Shown here one piece after another: positions 51,951 to 60,034 of a DNA stretch of 64,000 nt (its first letter is position 1; each line of letters opens with the position of its first letter). Origin of the DNA: Shimia_B sp038528385 (lineage in GTDB: Bacteria > Pseudomonadota > Alphaproteobacteria > Rhodobacterales > Rhodobacteraceae); the NCBI GenBank assembly GCA_038528385.1, contig JBCBET010000008.1, positions 92,097-156,096 on the forward strand. The letters run 5' to 3'. The notes beneath the pieces were generated by a model, which ran no database searches, was not told the origin of the DNA, and saw nothing but the letters and a program-made list of their open reading frames with translations. A program made the translations under genes and the position numbers.

Positions 51951-53559
51951 GCTCGCTCTGCTCCTTGAAGTTGTCCCCCGCGGTCCAGCTCGCCACGAAA
52001 CCGGCCACGGCGTCGGCCGGGATCGGCTCGCTGAGATAGTAGCCCTGCACCGCGCCCACACCCTGCTTGCGCAGCCTCTCGAGCTGTTCGGCGGTCTCCA
52101 CCCCCTCGGCGATGACGCTGATGCCCAGATCGGCGCCGAGGCTCGCCATGGCCCCCGCGATCTTGCGCGCCGATGCGTCGGCCAGCGGGTCGCGGACGAA
52201 CGACTGGTCGATCTTGATCTTGTCGAAGGGAAACCGCCGCAGGTAGCTGAGCGAGGCGTAGCCCGTCCCGAAATCATCGAGCGAGAGGCCCACGCCCATG
52301 TCCCGGAGCGCCTTCATGCGCGCCTCCACGATGCTGTCCTCGTTGAGGAGCAGCGTCTCGGTCAGTTCCAGCTCCAGCCGCGCGGGCGGCAGCTTCCACC
52401 GCTCGAGGCAGGCCGCCACCCAGGCCACGAAATCCTCGTCCATGAATTGCAGGGGAGAGACATTCACCGCCACGGTGTAGGGCGCGCTCCAGCGGCTCGC
52501 CTCCTGGCACGCGGCGTTGAGCACGTAGCTGCCGATCTTGACCATGAGCCCGGTTTCCTCGGCCACGGCGATGAATTCCGACGGCGGCACGAGGCCCGTG
52601 GGCCTCTGCCAGCGCAGAAGCGCCTCGAACCCGGTCACCGCCCGGGCGCCGAGCGAATATTGCGGCTGGAAATGGAGCACGAACTCCTCGAGCAGCAGAG
52701 CGCGGCGCAGCGCATGCTCGAGCTGGCGCCGCTCCTCGAGCGCCGACATCATCTCCGGAGCGTACCAGGTCCCGCGCCCGCGCCCCTGGCGCTTGCTCTC
52801 GTAGAGCGCCACGTCCGCGCGCCGCAGCACCTCGGCGTAGGCGAGCCCCTCGCCCTTGGCGAGGCCGATGCTCGCCCCGATGAGCACCTGCGACCCGTTG
52901 ATGAGAAAGGGACGGCTGAGCTTGTCGATGAGGCGTTCGGCGATGCGCTCCACCTCCGGCGGTGCGAGCGGACCGGCCAGGAGCGCCACGAATTCGTCGC
53001 CGCCCACGCGGCCCACGAAGTCGACCTTCCGCAGGACCTCGCGCATCCGCTGCGCGGCATTGCGCAGGAGGAGGTCTCCGGTTTCGTGTCCCAGCGTGTC
53101 GTTGACGCGCTTGAAGCGGTCGAGATCGACATAGAGCGCATAGGCTCCGTCCTGCGCCATGAGCGCCTCGTACTGGCCAGGCAGGCTCAGCCGGTCACCC
53201 ACGCCCGTGAGGGGATCGACGCCCGCCTCGGGCGCCGCCGGGCGGGTCGGCTCTTCGAGGATCGCGCCGATCCAGCCGCCATCGGGGATCGCGGACCAGA
53301 GCAAGCGCCGCCCCTCCGGCAGCGGGCAGGCCCCCGGCGATCCCGGCAGGTCGATCGAAAGCTCGAAATCCGCGAGCGTGCGGGGCGCCGCGCCGCTGCC
53401 GGACGGGCTCGCCACGGCGCGAAACCGCGCGTTGGAGAGGCGCACGCGGCCCCAGCCGTCGATCACGACCATCCCCACCGGCGCGGCGAGGAGCGCCGCC
53501 TCGGCCGTCCAGTCCGCCCCATCGGCGGCGACCGTCGCGGCGCTTTCCCGTGAACCCAT
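51931..53559 (-). CDS. PAS-GGDEF-EAL cyclic-di-GMP enzyme
   Basis: 542 residues from the ATG at 53559, with GGAG nine bases upstream. A PAS-like region covers about residues 20-105. The GGDEF domain keeps its catalytic motif (Gly186 to Phe190, RVGGDEFVALL) and an inhibitory I-site, Arg177-x-x-Asp180. The EAL domain is complete: Glu312-Ala-Leu, NVSPLQF, ELELTETLLL, LDDFGTGYASLSYL, IKIDQSFV, IAEGVET. It could both make and break c-di-GMP; the phosphodiesterase site looks fully active. It is the first gene of a pair with the BLUF protein, which suggests light control of c-di-GMP. No membrane segment is seen. Confidence 0.93.
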   Translation of the reverse strand: MGSRESAATVAADGADWTAEAALLAAPVGMVVIDGWGRVRLSNARFRAVASPSGSGAAPRTLADFELSIDLPGSPGACPLPEGRRLLWSAIPDGGWIGAILEEPTRPAAPEAGVDPLTGVGDRLSLPGQYEALMAQDGAYALYVDLDRFKRVNDTLGHETGDLLLRNAAQRMREVLRKVDFVGRVGGDEFVALLAGPLAPPEVERIAERLIDKLSRPFLINGSQVLIGASIGLAKGEGLAYAEVLRRADVALYESKRQGRGRGTWYAPEMMSALEERRQLEHALRRALLLEEFVLHFQPQYSLGARAVTGFEALLRWQRPTGLVPPSEFIAVAEETGLMVKIGSYVLNAACQEASRWSAPYTVAVNVSPLQFMDEDFVAWVAACLERWKLPPARLELELTETLLLNEDSIVEARMKALRDMGVGLSLDDFGTGYASLSYLRRFPFDKIKIDQSFVRDPLADASARKIAGAMASLGADLGISVIAEGVETAEQLERLRKQGVGAVQGYYLSEPIPADAVAGFVASWTAGDNFKEQSEHDRTHD

Positions 53560-53733
53560 GCCAAACGCTCCAAGCCTCTGGTGCGGGCTTGCCAAAGAGC
53601 CGTTGAACAATGGTAAAGGCCGGGCGGAGAGTGCCGACAGCTTGAGTAAAAAGCGCCACGCGCCAGGCTCAGGGCACTGGACCGGTCCCGGCAGGCCCGC
53701 GCGGACGCCCGGTCGCCGCGGAGGCGCGACGGT

Positions 53734-54312
53734 TCAGCGGATCAGCGTGAGCCGCCCGTCCCGGATTTGCAGCGTGTCGAAGCGCTCCAGGTAGCTCATC
53801 CCGAGGAGCGAGCCCGGCATCTGCCCGTCATTGACGGAGGCGCGCACCCCGCGGTCGGTGAAGCCGCCGAGCGCCACGGTATCGAGGCGCACGGGGGCGA
53901 TGGCCACCGGCCCGTTGGCGGTCATGGCGCGCCCGAAAAAGACGAGGTCCTCGGTGGTTATGCCGGCCCGCGCTGCGTCCTCGCGGGTGAGCACCACGTC
54001 GGTCGCCCCGGTGTCCACCACGAACTCGATGGGCGCGCCGTTGACGTCGAGGGTAAGGTAGAAATGCCCGTCGCCCCGGCGCGGGACGCTGATCTCGCTG
54101 TCTGTGACGAGGGCCTGGGACGTGGTGAATTCGCTCTGCACATCGTCCCAGAGCCCGTAGGCCACGATGAGCCCCACAAAGAGCAGGAACCACGTGCCCA
54201 TGGTGCGCGCCGTCTGGCCCAGAGAGGGGCGATTGCGCACGAAGAACCCGCCGCCGATGACGGTCAGGAGGACGAGGAGAAAGAGAAGGGTCGCGATATT
54301 GTCGCCGGTCAT
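53734..54312 (-). CDS. retropepsin-like aspartic protease, membrane-anchored
   Basis: 192 residues. Two N-terminal membrane segments (NIATLLFLLVLLTVIGGGFFV and TMGTWFLLFVGLIVAYGLW) are followed by a domain with the catalytic FVVDTGATDVVLT and the paired VALGGFTDRGVRASV and LLGMSYLERFD regions of the TIGR02281 family. A single Asp per chain implies a dimer, as in retroviral proteases. The protease domain should face the periplasm. The substrate is unknown. The 174-bp and 238-bp spacers on either side show nothing I can name. Confidence 0.87.
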   Translation of the reverse strand: MTGDNIATLLFLLVLLTVIGGGFFVRNRPSLGQTARTMGTWFLLFVGLIVAYGLWDDVQSEFTTSQALVTDSEISVPRRGDGHFYLTLDVNGAPIEFVVDTGATDVVLTREDAARAGITTEDLVFFGRAMTANGPVAIAPVRLDTVALGGFTDRGVRASVNDGQMPGSLLGMSYLERFDTLQIRDGRLTLIR

Positions 54313-54550
54313 GGCGGAGATATGGGGTTAGCGGGGCGGGGATACAAATCCACGCCCGGCGCGGCCCCGTGAGGCCCGGTGAGGAGGAGATGGACGACGC
54401 TGAAAGCTGACACTGTGCCCCGGCGCGCTGAGCGGCGTGCGGGTTGCGTGGGCGCCGTGGTGTCCCCGGCGGCTCAGAGGGAAGGGTTCAGGCGCTGAAT
54501 GGCACAGGCGCTCAGGGGCTCACTCGCGGACGGGCTTAGGCGCAGCAGGC

Positions 54551-56392
54551 TCAGGCGCTCTCGGCGGCCTCGAGCTTCTCCTGCGCGGCCATCCAAAGCG
54601 CCTCTGCGCGGGCGAGGCCGTCCATGATCTCCGCGTATTTCTTGTTCCACACGGCGAGCTCGCCCGCGCGCGCATCCTCGTAGAGCGCGGGATCGGCGAG
54701 TTTCTTCGCGAGCTTCTCCTGCATCTCGGTGATCTTCTCCACCCGCGCCTCGGCGGTGCGGACCTCCGCGCGGAGCGCGAGCACCTGGTCGCGGGAGGGC
54801 TTGGGTTTTTTCGCGGGCTCTTCCTTTTTCGCCTTCGCGGGCACCTGCAGGAGGAAGCGGCGATAGGCCTCCAGATCCTCGTCGTAGGGGGCGACGGTGC
54901 CGCCGGAGACGAGCCAGAGCCGGTCGGCCACGAGGCTGAGGAGATGCATGTCGTGGCTCACCAGGATCACCGCGCCCTTGTAGGCGGCGAGCGCCTCTAC
55001 GAGCGCCTCGCGGCTTTCCATGTCGAGGTGGTTCGTGGGCTCGTCTAGGATGAGCATGTGCGGCGCGTCGAGCGTGGCCAAGAGCAGCGAGAGCCGCGCC
55101 TTTTGCCCGCCAGATAAACGCTTCACCTCCGTGTCCGCCTGCTCGGGCCCCAGCCCGAAGCCTGCCAGAAGCGGCCGCAGCCGGCCGGGCAGCCAGTCGG
55201 GCCGCAGCGCGCGCAGATGCTCGAGCGGGGTCTGGTCGGCCTCGAGCTCGTCCACCTGGTGCTGCGCGAAATAGCCGATGCGGAGCTTCGAGGCCTTCGT
55301 CACGCGGCCCTTTTCGCTGGCCAGCCTGTCCGAGAGCAGCTTGGCCAGTGTGGATTTGCCTTGCCCGTTCTTGCCCAGGAGCGCGATGCGGTCGTCCTGA
55401 TCGATCCTGAGCGTAAGCCGGTCGAGCACGGGCGCCCCGCCATAGCCCACCGCCGCGCCATCGAGATTGACGATGGGCGGGCTCAGCTCCTCGGGCTCCG
55501 GAAACGAGAACCGCGCGCGGGCCTCGGCCTCGGGCGCTGTGATGATGTCCATCTTCTCCAGCGCCTTGATGCGGGCCTGCGCCTGGCGGGCCTTGTCGGC
55601 CTTGTAGCGGAAGCGGTCCACGTAGCTTTGCAGATGCGCGCGGCGGGCCTCCTGCTTCTTGGCCTCGGCGGCCTGTACGGCGCGCTTGGCCGCGCGCGCC
55701 TTGGCAAAGGCATCGAACGTGCCTTGGTAGAAGGTGAGCTGGCGATGCTCGAGATGGAGGATCGCACCCACCGCGCGATTGAGCAGGTTCCGGTCGTGGG
55801 AGATGATGATGACCGTGTGCGGGTAGCTCTTGAGGTAGCTCTCGAGCCAGAGCGCGCCCTCGAGATCGAGGTAGTTGGTGGGCTCGTCGAGGAGCAGCAG
55901 ATCGGGCTGGGCGAAAAGCACGGCCGCGAGCGCCACGCGCATCCGCCAGCCGCCGGAGAAATCGCTGCAGGGGCGGTGCTGGTCTGGCTCGTCGAAGCCC
56001 AGCCCCTTCAGGATCGTGGCCGCGCGGGCCTCCGCTGACCAGGCGTCGATATCGGCGAGGCGCGTCTGGATCTCCGCGATGCGGTGGGGGTCTTCCGTCT
56101 CCTCGGCCAGCAGCGCGGCGCGCTCGGTATCGGCGGCAAGGACGGTGTCGAGGAGGCTCGCAGCGCTCGCCGGGGCCTCCTGCGCCACGCCGCCGATCTG
56201 CGTGCCCCGGGGCAGACTGATCTCCCCGCCCTCGAGGGCGAGCTCGCCCCGGATCAGGCGAAAGAGCGTGGTCTTGCCCGCGCCGTTCGGCCCCACGAGA
56301 CCCACCTTGTGACCCGCCGGGATCGTGGCCGAGGCCCCCTCGAAGAGGCGGCGCCCCTCAACGGCGTAAGTGATGTCGGTGATGCGCAGCAT
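54551..56392 (-). CDS. ABC-F ATPase (Uup/YheS type)
   Basis: 613 residues from the ATG at 56392; the longer frame above it is Arg/Pro-rich spacer. Two ATPase domains in one chain without membrane helices: Walker A GPNGAGKTTLF with DFSGGWRMRV, and GKNGQGKSTLA with LSGGQKARLSLL, each followed by LDEPTN(Y/H)LD. The interdomain linker is Lys/Arg-rich (residues ~240-290). A C-terminal coiled coil (AEARVEKITEMQEKLAKKL) ends it. ABC-F proteins act on ribosomes and ease translation stalls. The exact subfamily is uncertain. Confidence 0.93.
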   Translation of the reverse strand: MLRITDITYAVEGRRLFEGASATIPAGHKVGLVGPNGAGKTTLFRLIRGELALEGGEISLPRGTQIGGVAQEAPASAASLLDTVLAADTERAALLAEETEDPHRIAEIQTRLADIDAWSAEARAATILKGLGFDEPDQHRPCSDFSGGWRMRVALAAVLFAQPDLLLLDEPTNYLDLEGALWLESYLKSYPHTVIIISHDRNLLNRAVGAILHLEHRQLTFYQGTFDAFAKARAAKRAVQAAEAKKQEARRAHLQSYVDRFRYKADKARQAQARIKALEKMDIITAPEAEARARFSFPEPEELSPPIVNLDGAAVGYGGAPVLDRLTLRIDQDDRIALLGKNGQGKSTLAKLLSDRLASEKGRVTKASKLRIGYFAQHQVDELEADQTPLEHLRALRPDWLPGRLRPLLAGFGLGPEQADTEVKRLSGGQKARLSLLLATLDAPHMLILDEPTNHLDMESREALVEALAAYKGAVILVSHDMHLLSLVADRLWLVSGGTVAPYDEDLEAYRRFLLQVPAKAKKEEPAKKPKPSRDQVLALRAEVRTAEARVEKITEMQEKLAKKLADPALYEDARAGELAVWNKKYAEIMDGLARAEALWMAAQEKLEAAESA

Positions 56393-56525
56393 GGCGCAGG
56401 CTCTAGCCCGCCTGCGCGCCAGAGGAAAGTCGCCGCGCGGCTCTGTTCCTGCGCGCGCCGTGCGGCGTGCTCGAAAGGCGCCCGCCCACCGACCCGGGGC
56501 AGGGCGCGCGGGGCCGGACGCCGCC

Positions 56526-57068
56526 CTATTTCGCGGAGCAGAACGCCCCGGTGCCGTAGCGGCCGTTCTTGGCCCAGCCATAGAGGTATTGCGGCGTCTT
56601 GAGGCCGTGGAAGACGATGTCACCCCAGGGGTCGCAGACCACCGCCTCGTTCCCCCAGGTGCGGTAATCGGCCGTGGTGGAGCCTGCCGCGCGCCCGATG
56701 AGGAGCCACGCGTGATCGCCGGGATCATTGTAGCGCATCCAGTCGAGGCGCTTCATGCGCCAGGTCTCGTAGAGAAAAACGAAGGCCACGCTGGCATTCT
56801 CCCCGCAATTGCCGACGCCGCAGGCGATGGCGGTGCGCGACATCCATTTCACCTTGGGATAGGTGGTCATGCTCTCGGGCGCGCCGGGGGCGGTGCCGCC
56901 GAGGCCGGAGATGCCCTTGCGCGCGTCGCGCATGGCATCCACGCGAAAGAAGTTCATCCCGCCGGTATCCACGAGATCCTTCCACTTGTTGCCGGCGCCC
57001 TTCTTGAGTTTGGACTGGGTGTATTCGAGCGCGGCCTGGGCCGCCTTGAGGTTGTGTTGAAGTGACAT
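56526..57068 (-). CDS. hypothetical protein with a Cys-His-Asp hydrolase-like pattern
   Basis: 180 residues from the ATG at 57068. No known family was recognised with certainty. Three motifs fall in the order of a papain/transglutaminase-type triad: Cys88 in ACGVGNCGENASVAF, His119 in GDHAWLLIG and Asp146 in VVCDPWGD. A G-N-C-x-E helix followed by a D-H strand and a DPW strand also occurs in some bacterial toxin and effector cysteine hydrolases. No signal peptide is seen. The protein is Trp/Tyr-rich at the C-terminus. It is monocistronic between the ABC-F gene and ndk. It could also be a non-catalytic relative. Confidence 0.7.
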   Translation of the reverse strand: MSLQHNLKAAQAALEYTQSKLKKGAGNKWKDLVDTGGMNFFRVDAMRDARKGISGLGGTAPGAPESMTTYPKVKWMSRTAIACGVGNCGENASVAFVFLYETWRMKRLDWMRYNDPGDHAWLLIGRAAGSTTADYRTWGNEAVVCDPWGDIVFHGLKTPQYLYGWAKNGRYGTGAFCSAK

Positions 57069-57179
57069 GCGCGCCCTATATGTGCTTGAAATAACGTTGT
57101 TGTCCCGCCTTTGTGGGGGCTTGGCAAGGAAGGGTTTCCGTACCGGGCGCCTGCGTTCTGCCAGCACCGAGAGGCGGGA

Positions 57180-57510
57180 TGGCCGATGATCGTGCGTGGC
57201 GTCTTTTTTGCAAGCTCGCAGACGCGCAGGGCCACGGCCCCGTCATGGCCGACTTCGCGCGCTTTGTGCGCGCGCTCCTCGGCGTTCTGAGTTTCGAGGC
57301 GGGCCTGAACCGCCATTTCGAGGCGATGTCGCCGGGCTCTGCAGCGGGCTTCGCCATCCGTTTCGAGAGTGCCACGGCATTGGAGGCCACCGCCGCGCGT
57401 CCCACCCACCAGGCGCTGGGCGCGCGGCTTCTGGCGTGCTGCGAGGGCGGGCGCGTGGGCGTCATCGTCTCTGACATCGACGCCGCGAGAACGGAAAGCT
57501 GTGGGCACGG
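57180..57510 (+). pseudogene. possible gene remnant upstream of ndk (no own stop codon)
   Basis: The 502-bp interval 57069-57570 has no clear gene. From the ATG at 57180, preceded by GAGAGG, one frame has strongly G/C-biased third positions like a real gene until about 57500 (RLFCKLADAQGHGPVMADFA, GRVGVIVSDIDAA). The bias then fades, and the frame stays open into ndk out of phase. That suggests a gene that has lost its 3' end. No family is recognised. It could also be a chance frame, and the ndk promoter must lie in or near it. Confidence 0.35.
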
Positions 57511-57570
57511 CTTTTCACGGCCCATGGCCCGTGTTAGGCGGCGCAAAAATCTGACATTCGGAGACGTCCC

Positions 57571-57993
57571 ATGGCCCGCGAACGCACCTTCTCGATCATC
57601 AAACCCGACGCGACGAAGCGCAACCTCACCGGCGCGATCAACGCCAAGTTCGAGGAGGCGGGCCTGCGCATCGTGGCGCAGAAGCGTCTCCACCTGACGA
57701 AGGCGCAGGCGGGCGTGTTCTACGCCGTCCATGCCGAGCGTCCGTTCTACGACGAACTGTGTGAGTTCATGGCCTCTGGCCCCATCGTGGCGCAGGTCCT
57801 AGAGGGGGAGGGCGCCATCGCCAAGAACCGCGAGGTCATGGGCGCCACGAACCCGGCCGATGCCGCGCCGGGCACGATCCGGGCCGAGTTTGCCGAAAGC
57901 GTGGGCGAGAACTCCGTACACGGCTCCGACGCGCCGGAAACGGCGGCGGTGGAGATCGCCTATTTCTTCTCCGGGCTGGAGCTTGTGGGCTAG
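57571..57993 (+). CDS. ndk: nucleoside diphosphate kinase
   Basis: 140 residues, the standard length. It begins ARERTFSIIKPDATKRNLTG and has the active-site His in ENSVHGSDAPETAAVEIAYFF. It moves the gamma phosphate between nucleoside di- and triphosphates. A hairpin terminator follows 36 bases after the stop. Confidence 0.98.
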   Translation: MARERTFSIIKPDATKRNLTGAINAKFEEAGLRIVAQKRLHLTKAQAGVFYAVHAERPFYDELCEFMASGPIVAQVLEGEGAIAKNREVMGATNPADAAPGTIRAEFAESVGENSVHGSDAPETAAVEIAYFFSGLELVG

Positions 57994-58028
57994 GGCTCTA
58001 CAACACCGAAACTGCCTACAATCCGCAC

Positions 58029-58058
58029 AGGGCCGCGCCTTTCGAGGGGCGGCCCTTT
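58029..58058 (+). terminator. intrinsic terminator after ndk
   Basis: An 8-bp stem (AGGGCCGC with GCGGCCCT) and a 12-base loop followed by TT and an A/T-rich stretch. It may also serve the TfoX-C gene from the other strand, which ends 12 bases beyond it. Confidence 0.75.
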
Positions 58059-58069
58059 GATTTGCCGGA

Positions 58070-58408
58070 TCAGGACCGGACGCCGAGGGCGTCGAGGGCG
58101 CGGGCAAGCTCCGGAGGCAGCGCACCGCCTGCCGTGCGTTTCTCCGTGGCGGCGGCTTTCAGCGCGTCGAAGCGCGCGCGCAAAGCGGCCTTCTCCGCAC
58201 CCTGGCAGTCGTTCCAGGGCCGTCCCTGGAGCGCCATGTGCAGCACGTAGTACCCGATGAAGTGCGGGCGCACGCCGGCGGCGAGGAGCCTGGCATAGGC
58301 GGCGTCGGCGCCGAGGGCGCGGATCTCCTCGGCGCTATGGATGCCGGCGCGCGCGAATTGCGCGACGGAGGCCGGGCCGAGATTGCGGAGACTGTCCACC
58401 GAAGCCAT
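58070..58408 (-). CDS. TfoX/Sxy C-terminal domain protein
   Basis: 112 residues. The first ~75 residues (SLRNLGPASVAQFARAGIHSAEEIRALGADAAYARLLAAGVRPHFIGYYVLHMALQGRPWND) match the helix-hairpin TfoX C-terminal domain. The TfoX N-domain is absent, which is common in these short versions. Gamma-proteobacterial TfoX is tied to competence; the role of the short form is unknown. It lies downstream of the 47-residue gene on the same strand, 62 bp away. Confidence 0.85.
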   Translation of the reverse strand: MASVDSLRNLGPASVAQFARAGIHSAEEIRALGADAAYARLLAAGVRPHFIGYYVLHMALQGRPWNDCQGAEKAALRARFDALKAAATEKRTAGGALPPELARALDALGVRS

Positions 58409-58470
58409 GGCGGCACTCTAGGCGCGTGCGAGCCACCTGAACATCCCCCTGAGCATTCCCGAGACCGCGA

Positions 58471-58614
58471 TCAGAGCGCGGCCCAGTCGGTGAACTTGAA
58501 GGGCGGCTCCGAGGTGTCGGGCTTATCCGCGTCGGATTTGGGGCCGTCCTTTGGGGGCGCGGGGCGCTCTTTGGCGGCCGCAGGCTCCTTCGGGGTGGGT
58601 TTTTGGGGCGCCAT
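58471..58614 (-). CDS. 47-residue Lys/Pro-rich small protein
   Basis: A short frame from the ATG at 58614 to the TGA at 58471. AAGGAGG lies six bases before the start, the best Shine-Dalgarno in the neighbourhood, so translation is likely. The product is Lys/Pro/Glu-rich with a compact end, EPPFKFTDWAAL. There is no signal peptide or membrane segment and it is probably disordered. No family is recognised. The conserved-looking C-terminus may bind a partner. The TfoX-C gene follows. Confidence 0.6.
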   Translation of the reverse strand: MAPQKPTPKEPAAAKERPAPPKDGPKSDADKPDTSEPPFKFTDWAAL

Positions 58615-59014
58615 GGCTGCCTCCTTCGCCTGATCCCCCGTTGGATGTCCTTTGATGTGGCAGGGCTTTTGCCCTTTGCGACGGGTTACTGGAGGATTTC
58701 GGCGCTTTTATGGCCCGGCGGGGCGCTTTCCCGAGGCCTTTCTGGGGTGCTTCCTGGCGAGACGGCCCGGGAAACATGTCCTGTAACACTTGTGAGATCA
58801 CGAGAATGTCATGAGGTGAACTCGTCGGTCTGATTTGTACCGCCGCCAAGCCATTGAAAAAGAACGCTTTAGAAATCAAGCGCCGCGCTTGGCCCGAGCC
58901 GGGCGCTAAAATTTTTTTCCGAAGCGGGCGGAACGTGACCGGGCCGGGCCCGTTGTCACCCCACAGCGAGGCACACTGCTTCGCTCCGACCAAACCGACC
59001 AGAAAGGACATTTC
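58615..59014. other. 400-bp gene-free stretch with an operator-like repeat and an orphan terminator-like hairpin
   Basis: No coding frame is convincing. A near-palindrome, CTTGTGAGATCACGAG (58789-58804, 12 of 16 symmetric), looks like a dimer binding site. Further right, a GC-rich hairpin (about 58880-58907) is followed by seven T (58912-58918). Nothing codes on the plus strand between the ndk terminator and this hairpin. It may end a small RNA or attenuate the leader of the secreted-protein gene at 59015. The base composition here is poorer in GC than in nearby genes. Confidence 0.5.
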
Positions 59015-59338
59015 ATGTTCCGTAAGATCGCAATCGCTGCCACCGCCGCCACCCTGCTTGGCTCCGCCGCTGCTGCCAACGAATTTGGCATTCTCGACGG
59101 CGTCGAGGAAGGTGCGACATTCTACGATGTGCCGCTGGCCACGCTGGACGCTGCCGGCATGGTGCAGATCGAAGACGAAGAGGGCACGGTGCTCGGCATG
59201 GCCGACGCCTCCGCGGGTCCGAACACCGACCTGCGCATCGACTTCACCACGCCGGTGGAAGCCGGTGGTGAGCTCGTCGCCAAGATCATCGTGGGCGGTG
59301 AAGTCGTCGACATAGAGATGATCGAAATCGACGGGTAA
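59015..59338 (+). CDS. small very acidic secreted hypothetical protein
   Basis: 107 residues. The signal peptide is MFRKIAIAATAATLLGSAAA and the mature part starts near ANEFGILDGV. The mature ~86 residues have about 20 Asp/Glu but only two basic residues, and no Cys. Alternating hydrophobic and acidic residues suggest beta strands (LVAKIIVGGEVVDIEMIEIDG). No family is recognised. AGAAAGGA precedes the ATG, and a strong terminator follows, so it is a single-gene transcript that may be well expressed. It may bind cations. Confidence 0.8.
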   Translation: MFRKIAIAATAATLLGSAAAANEFGILDGVEEGATFYDVPLATLDAAGMVQIEDEEGTVLGMADASAGPNTDLRIDFTTPVEAGGELVAKIIVGGEVVDIEMIEIDG

Positions 59339-59359
59339 TTCCGTTTCGGTTCGACAGAG

Positions 59360-59390
59360 AAGGGGCTGCCTCGCGCGGCCCCTTTTCTTT
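59360..59390 (+). terminator. intrinsic terminator after the acidic secreted protein
   Basis: A stem AAGGGGC with GCCCCTT and some extra inner pairing, followed by TTTTCTTTT. It lies 21 bases after the stop and just before the 3' end of the ynjD-like gene on the other strand. Confidence 0.88.
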
Positions 59391-59398
59391 TGCGCGGG

Positions 59399-60034
59399 TC
59401 AGTGGGGCCTGAGCTCGATCGTCTGGCCCGAGGCCGCCGCCGCGTCGTCCGCGTCATGGGTGACGAGGAGCACGGGGAGCCGGGCCGCGCGGGCGCGGTC
59501 GAAGACGAGCGCGCGCATGCGCACGCGCAGATCGGCATCGAGCCGGGAGAACGGCTCATCGAGGAGGAGCGCTTCGGGCTCGGCCAGGAGCATCCGCATG
59601 AGCGCCACCCGCGCCCGCTGCCCGCCCGACAGCGTGGCGGGGTCGCGGGCCTCGAACCCGGCGAGGTCGATCTCGGCCAGCGCCTCGGCGATGCGGGCCT
59701 TGCGTCGGCTCGTGCCGCGCGGCAGGCCGAAGCCCACATTCTGCCCCACCGAGAGATGCGGAAAGAGCAGGTGATCCTGGAACAGGATGCCCACGCGCCG
59801 CGCTTGGGGCGCCAGCCCGTTCAGCACCCGGCCGTTGAGGCGAATGGTGCCCGCGCAGCGGAAATTCGGGCCAAGCGTGCCGGTGATCGCCGCGAGCAGC
59901 GTGGACTTCCCCACGCCCGATGGCCCCATGACGGAGAGCACGTCGCCCGGGCCCACGCGGGCATCGATGCTCAGGAGCGCCCGGCCCCCCTGATGCAGGA
60001 TCTCCACCCGGTCGAGCGCGAGCCCCTCAGCCAT
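59399..60034 (-). CDS. ynjD: ABC transporter ATP-binding protein, YnjD-like
   Basis: 211 residues. Walker A GPSGVGKSTLLAAI, Q-loop FQDHLLFPHLS, signature TLSGGQRARVALMRML and Walker B ALLLDEPFSRLDADLR are all intact. It is the motor of a YnjBCD-type importer and resembles ThiQ. Its start overlaps the end of the permease gene by eight bases. It is the last gene of ynjF-ynjB-ynjC-ynjD here. Confidence 0.88.
   Translation of the reverse strand: MAEGLALDRVEILHQGGRALLSIDARVGPGDVLSVMGPSGVGKSTLLAAITGTLGPNFRCAGTIRLNGRVLNGLAPQARRVGILFQDHLLFPHLSVGQNVGFGLPRGTSRRKARIAEALAEIDLAGFEARDPATLSGGQRARVALMRMLLAEPEALLLDEPFSRLDADLRVRMRALVFDRARAARLPVLLVTHDADDAAAASGQTIELRPH

Noticed and set aside
51429..51968. A 179-residue plus-strand frame over the BLUF gene
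   Set aside because: It is antisense to the BLUF gene and starts in the G-tract repeat, giving low-complexity Gly/Val residues.
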